Origin: Verrucomicrobia bacterium UBA6015
GTDB lineage: Bacteria > Verrucomicrobiota > Kiritimatiellia > UBA8416
Assembly: GCA_002428045.1 (NCBI GenBank)
Contig: DIZZ01000034.1
Span: 1-12,397, forward strand
Direction of reading: 5' to 3'
Length of the DNA stretch: 12,397 nucleotides
How positions within the stretch are numbered: the stretch's first letter is position 1; each line of letters opens with the position of its first letter. Positions 1 to 6,647 of this stretch are shown here, piece after piece. The notes under the pieces were generated by a model, which searched no databases, had not been told where the DNA came from, and saw only the letters and a program-made list of their open reading frames with translations. The position numbers and the translations under genes are program-made.

Positions 1-22
1 GGAGGGATATTCGGAATCGAAG
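1..22 (+). repeat. Left copy of a 22-bp element repeated in inverted orientation at the other end
   Basis: These 22 bases are identical to the reverse complement of the last 22 bases (12376-12397). After one mismatch at base 23 the next three bases (TTC) also agree, giving 25 of 26. Inside is a perfect small dyad ATTC-G-GAAT (9-17). GAA/TTC triplets start at 10, 14, 19 and 24, the last three at five-base steps. The element reads toward the gene at 113 and lies 17 bases upstream of a candidate -35 hexamer. It may continue beyond the window edge. What it does is unknown; a regulator-binding site or a dispersed extragenic repeat are the main options. Confidence 0.85.
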
Positions 23-39
23 GTTCTGTAATCACGTTC

Positions 40-68
40 TTGCTATCCTCGCCCTTTATCAGTAGAGT
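40..68 (+). promoter_or_regulatory. Candidate sigma70-type promoter of the small ORF-rlmL-uup operon
   Basis: TTGCTA (40-45) and TAGAGT (63-68) are separated by exactly 17 bases; each hexamer matches its consensus at four of six positions. Transcription would begin near 75, leaving a leader of about 38 bases before the ATG at 113. The hexamers alone are weak. The main support is that the same arrangement, at the same distance from the same 22-bp repeat, occurs in front of gpsA at the other end. Confidence 0.35.
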
Positions 69-112
69 GCCGCGTTCGAGAATAAGATTACGATGAGGAA
101 AAATACCAAGCC

Positions 113-367
113 ATGCATACGCTGATATCCTGGACAATCAAGCTGCCCGACGAGGGCGTTAAGCGCGAAACCCGCGTTCACGTCTCTCAACGCCAGCTTA
201 AATGGCAATTCAAACGGTCGGATCAGGAGAAATGGGACTATGACAGCCCGCCCTTGGCGGAGGACTGGGATATGCTTGAGGACATCCTGAAACGCCGCGG
301 CGGGCGCGGCAATTCGATCAACATGCTAAACGCGGTCAAGACCCTGCGCATAAAGGCAACGACATAA
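113..367 (+). CDS. Small hypothetical protein, 84 aa, upstream of the rRNA methyltransferase
   Basis: I do not recognise this protein and assign no function. It is 84 residues, hydrophilic, rich in Lys/Arg and Trp, with no signal peptide or membrane segment, so it is probably cytosolic. An acidic stretch (about residues 46-56, LAEDWDMLEDI) is followed by a basic Gly/Arg run (60-66) and a basic tail. ATG at 113 is the first start codon in this frame after a stop at 83-85. GAGGA at 95-99 is a possible SD, although the 13-base spacing is long. The stop overlaps the next gene's start as TAATG, so the two are probably translationally coupled. This coupling and its position first in an operon with two ribosome-linked genes make a real gene likely and an RNA or ribosome role possible, but that is only context. 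Confidence 0.7.
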   Translation: MHTLISWTIKLPDEGVKRETRVHVSQRQLKWQFKRSDQEKWDYDSPPLAEDWDMLEDILKRRGGRGNSINMLNAVKTLRIKATT

Positions 368-1509
368 TGACATCAACCGATACTGCCGAAACGGAAATCC
401 TCGAATTCCATGCCGCCACCATTCCCGGCACGGAAAAGGCACTGTGCGACGAGCTGCGTGAACTCGGGTTCGCCAGCGTTCGCCTCAACCGCGGCGGTAT
501 CCCCTTCCGCGGAACCTGGCACGACGGCAGGCGGGCCTGCTTGCAAAGCCGTATTGCCCAGCGAATCCAGGTCCTTGTGAACCGTTTCCCAGCCCCGACC
601 CAGGAGGCCTTGTACGCAGGCATACGGCAATTTGACTGGTCCCGGTTTGTTTCCTACCGACAGACCCTGGCCGTATCGGCGGTCTGTCACGGCAGCGCCA
701 TCAACCACAGCGGATTTGCCGCCCTGAAGGTCAAGGACGCTATCGTCGACCAGGTACGCGAGCGCACGCAGCGCCGTCCGGATGTCGACCGCGAGGATGC
801 CGATGTGCGCGTCTTCGTCCATCTCGCGAATGACAAAGCCGCCGTCTATCTGGATTTATCTGGCGAGCCGCTGCACCGCCGCGGCTACCGCAAGACCGCA
901 GGCGAGGCACCCCTGCGAGAAACCCTTGCCGCCGCCATACTACGACTTTCGCAGTGGGACCGCCAATCCCCGCTGATCGATCCGATGTGCGGTTCCGGCA
1001 CCCTGGCCATCGAGGCGGCCATGTGGTCAGCCAACATCGCTCCCGGCCTGCTGCGCGAACGGTTCGGGTTCGAGCGCTGGGCGGATTTCGACGATACCCA
1101 TGCCGATTCCATGCGGGCTCTGCGCGGCCGGCTCCGTAGCGACGCCAGCGGACAATGCGCCCGCATCACGGCCAGCGATTGCGACGAGGAGGTCTTGGAA
1201 CTCGCCCGCACCAATGCCCGTGCCGCCGGTGTCAAACCCGCCTTCAAATGCAGATCCGTCCTGGACACGCCCCCTTCGGGCGACATCGGAACCCTCATCA
1301 CCAACCCACCCTATGGCGTCCGCCTGGATAAGGATCCCCTCTTCAGTCGGCAACTGGGGTCGGTCATCACCCGGCTGCACGGGTGGCGCGCAGGGCTGTT
1401 GGCCGGGTCTCCTGATTACCGCCGGGATATCGCCTGCAAACCGCGGTTCAGTGTTCCCCTGAAGAATGGCGATCTGGATTGTGAATTTCTTGTGTATGAT
1501 ATCGAATAG
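367..1509 (+). CDS. rlmL: THUMP-domain 23S rRNA guanine-N2 methyltransferase, RlmL/YpsC type
   Basis: Family COG0116: SAM-dependent methyltransferases that modify a guanine of 23S rRNA (m2G2445 in E. coli). The 380-residue length fits the stand-alone YpsC-like form, not the E. coli RlmKL fusion of about 700 residues. Visible parts are an N-terminal ferredoxin-like/THUMP region (about 10-165), the linker motif HRRGYR (170-175) that precedes the Rossmann domain in this family, SAM motif I DPMCGSGT (205-212) and the catalytic motif NPPYG (313-317). The C-terminal part ends in a normal strand, so the protein appears complete. The start is the ATG of the TAATG overlap with the upstream small gene. 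The stop is nine bases before uup, whose SD overlaps it, so the genes form one operon. The methylated position is inferred from the family; a related THUMP methyltransferase with another target cannot be excluded. Confidence 0.9.
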   Translation: MTSTDTAETEILEFHAATIPGTEKALCDELRELGFASVRLNRGGIPFRGTWHDGRRACLQSRIAQRIQVLVNRFPAPTQEALYAGIRQFDWSRFVSYRQTLAVSAVCHGSAINHSGFAALKVKDAIVDQVRERTQRRPDVDREDADVRVFVHLANDKAAVYLDLSGEPLHRRGYRKTAGEAPLRETLAAAILRLSQWDRQSPLIDPMCGSGTLAIEAAMWSANIAPGLLRERFGFERWADFDDTHADSMRALRGRLRSDASGQCARITASDCDEEVLELARTNARAAGVKPAFKCRSVLDTPPSGDIGTLITNPPYGVRLDKDPLFSRQLGSVITRLHGWRAGLLAGSPDYRRDIACKPRFSVPLKNGDLDCEFLVYDIE

Positions 1510-1518
1510 GAAGTCTCC

Positions 1519-3306
1519 ATGGCACTAATCAGTTTACGCGATGTCAGTATCGCCTTTGGCGGTGATCCCCTTCTCGATGCCGTATCCCTGCATATCGAAC
1601 AGGGCGATCGAGCCTGTCTTGTCGGCCGCAACGGCAGTGGTAAATCAACGCTCCTACGCCTGCTTTCCGGGGAGATCGAGCCCGACAAGGGCGAGATCCT
1701 GCGGGCAGCTGGAATCCGCGTGGCTTACCTGCCACAGGAAGTACCCACCCATCTGAGCGGTACCGTCCGGCAGATTGTCGAGAGCGGCGATACCCGTCAC
1801 GTCCATACCGAACGCTGGGAACATGAACATGCCGCCGAACAGGCCATGACACGGCTGGGCATCGATCCAGACGCCCGGTTCGAGGCGCTTTCCGGCGGGC
1901 TCAAGCGCCGCACACTGCTGGCGCGCGCCCTCGTCTGCGAGCCTGATGTCCTGTTGCTTGACGAGCCGACCAACCATCTGGATATCGCCGCGATCGAATG
2001 GCTGGAGGGGTTTCTCCTGCGCCAGAACATCACCCTGCTGTTCATCACCCATGATCGAGCCTTCCTGCGGAGACTGGCCAACCGCATCCTGGATCTTGAC
2101 CGGGGACAGCTTAATGGATGGGACTGCGGCTACGATCTTTTCCTGCAACGCAAACAGCAATTGCTGGAGGACGAAGAGGCCGTCTGGGAGAAAAAAGGCA
2201 AGCGCCTGACCCAGGAGGAGATCTGGATCCGCAAGGGGATCAAGGCCCGGCGTACCCGCGACGAGGGACGGGTACGCGCCCTGCTGGCCCTCCGGGCAGA
2301 GTTCAGCAAGCGCCGGTTTGAAGTCGGCACCAGCCGGGTGCAGTTGCAGGCGTCCGCACCCTCCGGCCAACTGGTCATCAAGGCCGAGAACGTAACCGTC
2401 GGCTATCCCGGACAGCCCCCCTTGATCCGCGACCTGAACCTGCGCATCCTGCGGGGTGAACGCATCGGCATCATCGGATCCAACGGCGTCGGCAAAACCA
2501 CCTTGCTGAAACTGATCACCGGCGCGATAGCGCCCCAATCGGGCACCGTCACCCTGGGAACGCGCCTTGACATTGCCTATTTCGACCAGATGCGCACCGC
2601 GCTCGACGGCGAAAAGTCGATTGTCGAGAACGTCGCTGGCGATGGTGACACCGTGGAGGTTGGCGGCGTCAGCCGTCATGTCTACGGCTATCTGCAAGAC
2701 TTCCTGTTCACCCCGGCGCGCGCCCGCTGCCCAGTGAAGGTGCTCTCGGGCGGAGAACGTAACCGGCTTCTGCTGGCGATGCTGTTCATGCAGCCCTGCA
2801 ACCTACTGATCATGGATGAACCCACCAACGACCTGGATATCGAGACGCTGGACCTGCTGGAGGAACAATTGCAGCAGAATGCCCAGACGCTGCTCCTTGT
2901 CAGCCATGACCGCGTCTTCCTGAACAATGTGGTCACCAGTACGCTGGTCTTCGAAGGGGATGGCGTGGTCAAAGCCTATGCCGGGGGATATGATGACTGG
3001 GTCCTGCAACGCCAGCAGTCCGCCCCCGCCGCCCCGGCAGCATCCTCAATGGCCGCGCCCGCAACGCCAGCCTCAATGCCCAAACCCCGCCGCCTGAACA
3101 ACAAGGAGCGCTACGAACTCGAACAGATCGGGCCACGGATCGAGCAATTCGAAGCCGAACAAGCCAAACTGGTTGCCGACCGGTGCGATCCCGGATTCTA
3201 CAAACGGCCTGCCGACGACATCGCCGCCGCGCAAGCTCGATCGGAATTCCTAGCCAGCGAGATCGAGCGACTCCTAGACCGCTGGGCTGAGCTGGAGTCC
3301 CGCTGA
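1519..3306 (+). CDS. uup: ABC-F ATPase, Uup type
   Basis: Soluble protein with two ATP-binding cassettes and no membrane domain; ABC-F proteins act on the ribosome, and Uup has been linked to translation, ribosome assembly and branched-DNA metabolism. First cassette: Walker A GRNGSGKST (36-44), signature LSGGLKR (124-130), Walker B with DEPTNHLD (148-155), His switch H178. A charged inter-domain helix region (about 215-265) follows. Second cassette: Walker A GSNGVGKTT (320-328), signature LSGGERNR (409-416), DEPTNDLD (433-440), H463. An Ala/Pro linker (501-523) leads to a C-terminal charged coiled-coil-like domain (525-594), which is the feature that separates Uup from EttA and other ABC-F members. 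All catalytic motifs are intact and 595 residues is a normal length. AGGAA at 1508-1512, overlapping the rlmL stop, is the SD for ATG 1519. The gene ends ten bases from a convergent gene. Confidence 0.93.
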   Translation: MALISLRDVSIAFGGDPLLDAVSLHIEQGDRACLVGRNGSGKSTLLRLLSGEIEPDKGEILRAAGIRVAYLPQEVPTHLSGTVRQIVESGDTRHVHTERWEHEHAAEQAMTRLGIDPDARFEALSGGLKRRTLLARALVCEPDVLLLDEPTNHLDIAAIEWLEGFLLRQNITLLFITHDRAFLRRLANRILDLDRGQLNGWDCGYDLFLQRKQQLLEDEEAVWEKKGKRLTQEEIWIRKGIKARRTRDEGRVRALLALRAEFSKRRFEVGTSRVQLQASAPSGQLVIKAENVTVGYPGQPPLIRDLNLRILRGERIGIIGSNGVGKTTLLKLITGAIAPQSGTVTLGTRLDIAYFDQMRTALDGEKSIVENVAGDGDTVEVGGVSRHVYGYLQDFLFTPARARCPVKVLSGGERNRLLLAMLFMQPCNLLIMDEPTNDLDIETLDLLEEQLQQNAQTLLLVSHDRVFLNNVVTSTLVFEGDGVVKAYAGGYDDWVLQRQQSAPAAPAASSMAAPATPASMPKPRRLNNKERYELEQIGPRIEQFEAEQAKLVADRCDPGFYKRPADDIAAAQARSEFLASEIERLLDRWAELESR

Positions 3307-3316
3307 CGTTATCGTG

Positions 3317-4618
3317 CTAGATCTCTTCCCAGTTCAGAATACGGTAGCCAAGCAGGAACGGCATTGATTTTTTGGTCAGCGCCTCATCATAATGGAAATC
3401 CCCGGTACCGGTCACATCAATCGTTCCCGACACCACCGCCCCGAGGAAATCCCCCTGCCCTGAAAAGTCATACGCTGCATAAGGTACATACATAAATCCG
3501 GTAAAATGCGAAGCGCCGGTGTATTTCACAACCTTGCAGTTCTTTGTTCCAAAAATTCCCAGATTCGCTGCATTCCCGGTCTGATTGACACAACTGTTCA
3601 GCAGCACATCACCATTGGCATAGATTTCAACCGCCAGCGGAGCCCCCGCCGGGGATGGTGTGATGTGCATCGTGGCCGTTCCTGAAATTGACGTTTCGCC
3701 TTCCACATACAGACGCAGCCGACCACTACCGGTGATCGTAATCGCCCCCCCCGTCGCCTTGATATAACCGATAGCCCGGTCCATATTCCCTGCGACCACG
3801 ATCGTCTCCACAGCCGCTCCCGACATTTTTATCGACGGATGCGTCAGCACGGTACTCATCGGTACAATCACATCAGAGATATCCGTATCGGCACCCGACC
3901 CCACGGCTCCCAGATTGGTATAGTTACCCGAGATCTTCACGCCACCGCCGATCCCGGCAATCAGATCGCCATACAGCACGCCACTGCCGGTGGCAAAGAT
4001 CGCCGCTTCGGGGTCCGAACTCACAGTAACGATATCCCCGTTCACCTGGCGCTTGAGCGGATCATACTGCCCATTCGTCGATTTATTCGGGTCACTCGAG
4101 TCAAATGAATCCACGGACGCATTACCGCCATGCTTGACATAGCTTTTCGCAAGCAAGGCCGCACTGAACGGGGATGTATAATCCGGTTGGAGCTTGACCT
4201 GCAAAGTGCGTTGCATGCCATTCGTGAATTGCGCCAGCGTGACCGTTCCCGTTGAGGTTACGGTGAAGGTGTCCAGATTCGCGATCACGGAATAGAACCG
4301 ATTGGTTTCACTGACGACGCCTGTAGGGAGAAGCGGCTTGTTGACGAAGGCCTTGATGCGAGGATTGGCCGTCACATTCGACCAGCCAATCCACGGAGGC
4401 ACACCGGAAACCTCCTTGTAAAACTCATTGATGGCGACTTCCACGCCCGCTTCCGCCACATGCAGTGCGTTCACCCAGCTCCTATGGGTACGGGTCGAAC
4501 GGTGGGTATGCATGACATACACAAGGGCTCCTGCCGTGATGGCGGTTCCCAGAAACACCAAGATCACCCCACCCACCAAGGCCTGACCTCGGGTTTGCCA
4601 TTTCAATCCGGTTTTCAT
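3317..4618 (-). CDS. Large prepilin-like protein (PilX/GspK position) with beta-rich passenger domain
   Basis: The 433-residue protein begins with a short basic leader, RG at 10-11, then a hydrophobic helix (12-36) and the heptad-like AEAGVE segment (56-60), the N-terminal plan of PilX-type minor pilins. If cut after G11, the mature protein starts QALVG, so position +5 is Gly instead of the usual Glu, a trait also known for GspK. Residues about 200-410 are repetitive and Gly/Ser/Thr/Val-rich, with repeated short patterns such as ISGN, ITGSG, ISGTA and VTGTG, and end in DFHYDEAL. This resembles the DUF7305-like passenger domain seen in some PilX-like proteins and suggests a beta-solenoid or adhesin fold. 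C343 and C361 could form a disulfide. It is the last gene of the three-gene operon; its ATG is two bases after the previous stop, with AGGTG as SD. It probably sits at the tip of a pilus-like fibre. The exact family is inferred. Confidence 0.75.
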   Translation of the reverse strand: MKTGLKWQTRGQALVGGVILVFLGTAITAGALVYVMHTHRSTRTHRSWVNALHVAEAGVEVAINEFYKEVSGVPPWIGWSNVTANPRIKAFVNKPLLPTGVVSETNRFYSVIANLDTFTVTSTGTVTLAQFTNGMQRTLQVKLQPDYTSPFSAALLAKSYVKHGGNASVDSFDSSDPNKSTNGQYDPLKRQVNGDIVTVSSDPEAAIFATGSGVLYGDLIAGIGGGVKISGNYTNLGAVGSGADTDISDVIVPMSTVLTHPSIKMSGAAVETIVVAGNMDRAIGYIKATGGAITITGSGRLRLYVEGETSISGTATMHITPSPAGAPLAVEIYANGDVLLNSCVNQTGNAANLGIFGTKNCKVVKYTGASHFTGFMYVPYAAYDFSGQGDFLGAVVSGTIDVTGTGDFHYDEALTKKSMPFLLGYRILNWEEI

Positions 4619-4620
4619 AA

Positions 4621-5148
4621 CTACACCTGCTTGTTTCTCAACCTGACACGCGTTTCAACGGCATCCGTCAAAACCCTTCCCTGGCTGGTCGTTTTCGACC
4701 GCACCGTGAGATTCACCAGCACCGCGCTCGCAGCATCTGTGGTCAGTTCGTTCTGCATACTGAAAAACTGCAGTTCGAGCGTATCGAATCCGGTACCCAA
4801 CGCCGTCAACTGAGGATTGCTGAAATCAAAACGGTACAAGGTTCCGTTGTGAATCAGATAGATGACGTTGAACGTAGTCCCTGCGGAGTTGGTTTTCTGG
4901 ATCACAAAATAATTGTTGACCCCATACGTAAAGACGGCTTTGGATTCCATCAGATCCCGCGTCATCCTGCTCATGCTATTGCACAGATTATTATGCGCCA
5001 CCGAATGCTTTACCGACGCAACCGTCGAATTCAGCACGTTGGAAAAACCACCAAACGCCATCGCCATGCAAATTGAAAACAGCGCCACAGCGAGCATCAC
5101 CTCGACAAGAGTAAAGCCTGCTCCTCTGCATTTTTGTTGAGGTGTCAT
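4621..5148 (-). CDS. Type IV pilin-like protein, PilW/GspJ type
   Basis: A classic class III prepilin leader is visible: a basic stretch, G11, then FTLVE with Glu at mature position +5 (E16), followed by a hydrophobic helix to about residue 33. PilD-type peptidase would cut after G11 and methylate F12. Downstream, the SMSRMTRDLMES segment (58-69) resembles the L-R-D-L element of GspJ/PilW minor pilins. The rest is a beta-rich globular domain ending in a charged tail, 175 residues in all, normal for the family. The start codon overlaps the previous gene's stop as TAATG, with a GAGG SD upstream, so it is coupled to the GspI/PilV-like gene. The role is probably as a minor pilin in a fibre tip. 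No pilus ATPase, peptidase, secretin or major pilin lies in the window, so the machine it serves is unknown. Confidence 0.85.
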   Translation of the reverse strand: MTPQQKCRGAGFTLVEVMLAVALFSICMAMAFGGFSNVLNSTVASVKHSVAHNNLCNSMSRMTRDLMESKAVFTYGVNNYFVIQKTNSAGTTFNVIYLIHNGTLYRFDFSNPQLTALGTGFDTLELQFFSMQNELTTDAASAVLVNLTVRSKTTSQGRVLTDAVETRVRLRNKQV

Positions 5149-5603
5149 TATCTCAACCTCTTCTTTCGGGCGATCAGTGATGTCAACTCCCGTTCGCCAT
5201 CATCGCCGGTCAGGCGTTTCCAGCGAACCCGAGCCGTGACCTTCCGCAACCGGTCAACCTCTCCTGTTGCGGTGGTCACCGTCAACGTACAGGATGACGA
5301 CGGAAGATCGGCAAATTCACGATTTCCCGTGATATCAAACGAACTTTCACCCTTCGCCTCCCACAACGATAACTCGATCCATGAATATGTCTTGACGATC
5401 TCGAGAGCATGTTGCGCCGCCAGGGTCGCTTTCGTCTCTTCCCGGGTGATCCGGACCGTCCTCACGATGTGGGTTGCCGTCCCGAAGATCCCAGTGAAGC
5501 CCAGCGCGATGATGAACGTCGCAATGGCAATCTCAACCAGGGTCATGCCCGCAGAACTTTGTTTTTTATGTCTGATATTCATATTATCAGTAAGGTAAAG
5601 CAT
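5148..5603 (-). CDS. Type IV pilin-like protein, PilV/GspI type
   Basis: First gene of the minus-strand prepilin operon, 151 residues. The prepilin site is G19 followed by MTLVE with Glu at +5 (E24). A hydrophobic helix runs from about 25 to 40, and an Ala-rich amphipathic part (58-70, ending QHALEIVK) matches the layout of GspI/PilV proteins. The globular part is small and beta-rich. Two in-frame ATGs are possible: 5603, giving a 19-residue leader and having GGA seven bases upstream, and 5582 (residue 8), giving a more typical 12-residue leader but no visible SD. I keep 5603, with real doubt. The protein likely starts the assembly of a three-subunit tip complex with the next two gene products. 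PilV and GspI cannot be told apart from sequence alone. Confidence 0.82.
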   Translation of the reverse strand: MLYLTDNMNIRHKKQSSAGMTLVEIAIATFIIALGFTGIFGTATHIVRTVRITREETKATLAAQHALEIVKTYSWIELSLWEAKGESSFDITGNREFADLPSSSCTLTVTTATGEVDRLRKVTARVRWKRLTGDDGERELTSLIARKKRLR

Positions 5604-5672
5604 TTACCGTTCCAACGCCACCGTTTTGGCCGAAAATTCCATCCCGATGACACGATTACTCGACCCGCACTG

Positions 5673-5703
5673 ATTATACTACAATGACCAAAAACAAAAG
5701 CAA
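5673..5703 (-). promoter_or_regulatory. Candidate promoter of the prepilin operon
   Basis: On the minus strand a perfect TATAAT lies at 5678-5673 and TTGCTT at 5703-5698, with a 19-base spacer, slightly longer than ideal. Transcription would start near 5666 and give a leader of about 63 bases before the ATG at 5603. The surrounding DNA is AT-rich compared with the rest of the window, as expected of a divergent promoter region between this operon and ispA. Confidence 0.45.
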
Positions 5704-5782
5704 CGCCTAATTCTCGTTTTTGACAATCATCCTCGCCAAAAAGGAAACACGCAAAACGCAATCCTGTTGACGGCAATCCTTA

Positions 5783-5788
5783 TATACT
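5783..5788 (+). promoter_or_regulatory. Possible -10 box of the ispA operon
   Basis: TATACT at 5783-5788 is a good -10 hexamer, but no -35 is visible at the correct distance. The nearby TTGACG (5767-5772) is too close to pair with it. If used, transcription would begin around 5795, right at the ATG at 5796. That would mean a leaderless mRNA, in keeping with the absence of a clear SD. Weak evidence; the true promoter may be elsewhere in 5604-5795. Confidence 0.2.
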
Positions 5789-5795
5789 GGTAAAT

Positions 5796-6647
5796 ATGCG
5801 TCCCATGAGTGCGTTCAATCTTAAATCCTATTTGCACACCTGCGGGCAGCTCACCGGCGAGGCGCTGCACCGCTTCCTGCCGTCCGAGGAGGTTCCGCCT
5901 TGCGTGCTGCATCAGGCCATGCGTTACAGCGTCTTCGCCGGCGGCAAACGCATCCGCCCGGCATTCGTCCTGGCCACGGCCGACTGCCTCGGCCTGCCGC
6001 ATGGCGGAGCGATCCATGCCGCCGCCGCCATCGAGATGCTGCACACCTACACCTTGATCCACGATGACCTGCCCTGCATGGACGACGATGATTTCCGGCG
6101 CGGACGCCCCAGTTGCCATAAGCAGTTTGGCGAGGCCAACGCGCTGCTGGCAGGCGATGCCCTGCTGACGCTGGCGTTTGAAACCGCCGCCTCGGCTCCA
6201 GCCGCCCCGGCGTCCTTGGTTCGTACCCTCGCCGCCGCCGCCGGAAGCCGCGGCGTCGTCGGGGGGCAGGTCGCCGACCTTGCTGCCGCTGGCACCCCGG
6301 CGGATGTCGATACCATCCTGTTTATCCACGAGCACAAGACCGCAGATCTTTTCCGGGCCGCCGTCGAAATGGGGGCCTTGGCGGCAGGCGCAACGCCCGA
6401 TACCCTGGCGGCACTTAGCCGCTTCGGTCGAGCGACCGGCCTGGCATTCCAGATTGTCGACGACCTGCTCGATGCCGAGAATCCCGCCGACACCAGCTTT
6501 TCCTGCATCCACACCCTGGGTATCGACAGCGCCAAAGCCCGTGCGGCGGAACTGACCAACGAAGCCATGCGCGCCCTCGACGGATTCGGATCCTCTGCCG
6601 AGGCCCTGCGCCAGGCGGCACGCTATCTACTAGAAAGGACAACATGA
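5796..6647 (+). CDS. ispA: Farnesyl/geranylgeranyl diphosphate synthase, IspA type
   Basis: Trans-prenyltransferase that joins isopentenyl diphosphate to allylic diphosphates, giving C15 or C20 precursors for quinones, undecaprenyl carrier and carotenoids. Seen in order: GGKRIRP (49-55), first Asp-rich motif DDLPCMDDDD (90-99) with the two-residue insertion of bacterial FPP synthases, RRGRPS (101-106), KQFGEANALLAGDALL (109-124), GGQVADL (156-162), HKTADLF (180-186), and second Asp-rich motif FQIVDDLLD (218-226). Oddity: directly after DDLLD the usual loop ending in GK-x-T-Y, which supplies a diphosphate-binding Lys, is absent. The sequence goes straight to SFSCIHTLG, about 13 residues shorter than E. 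coli IspA. Total length is 283 against 299. ATG 5796 and ATG 5805 (residue 4) are both possible, and neither has a strong SD. The stop overlaps plsY as ATGA. Product chain length cannot be settled by eye. Confidence 0.9.
   Translation: MRPMSAFNLKSYLHTCGQLTGEALHRFLPSEEVPPCVLHQAMRYSVFAGGKRIRPAFVLATADCLGLPHGGAIHAAAAIEMLHTYTLIHDDLPCMDDDDFRRGRPSCHKQFGEANALLAGDALLTLAFETAASAPAAPASLVRTLAAAAGSRGVVGGQVADLAAAGTPADVDTILFIHEHKTADLFRAAVEMGALAAGATPDTLAALSRFGRATGLAFQIVDDLLDAENPADTSFSCIHTLGIDSAKARAAELTNEAMRALDGFGSSAEALRQAARYLLERTT

Noticed and set aside
1654..2697. 347-aa minus-strand reading frame
   Set aside because: It lies inside uup, which has every ABC-F motif; the antisense frame has no recognisable domain and is a by-product of GC-rich codons.
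5727..6512. 261-aa minus-strand reading frame
   Set aside because: It is antisense to the clearly real ispA and is Gly-rich low-complexity sequence.
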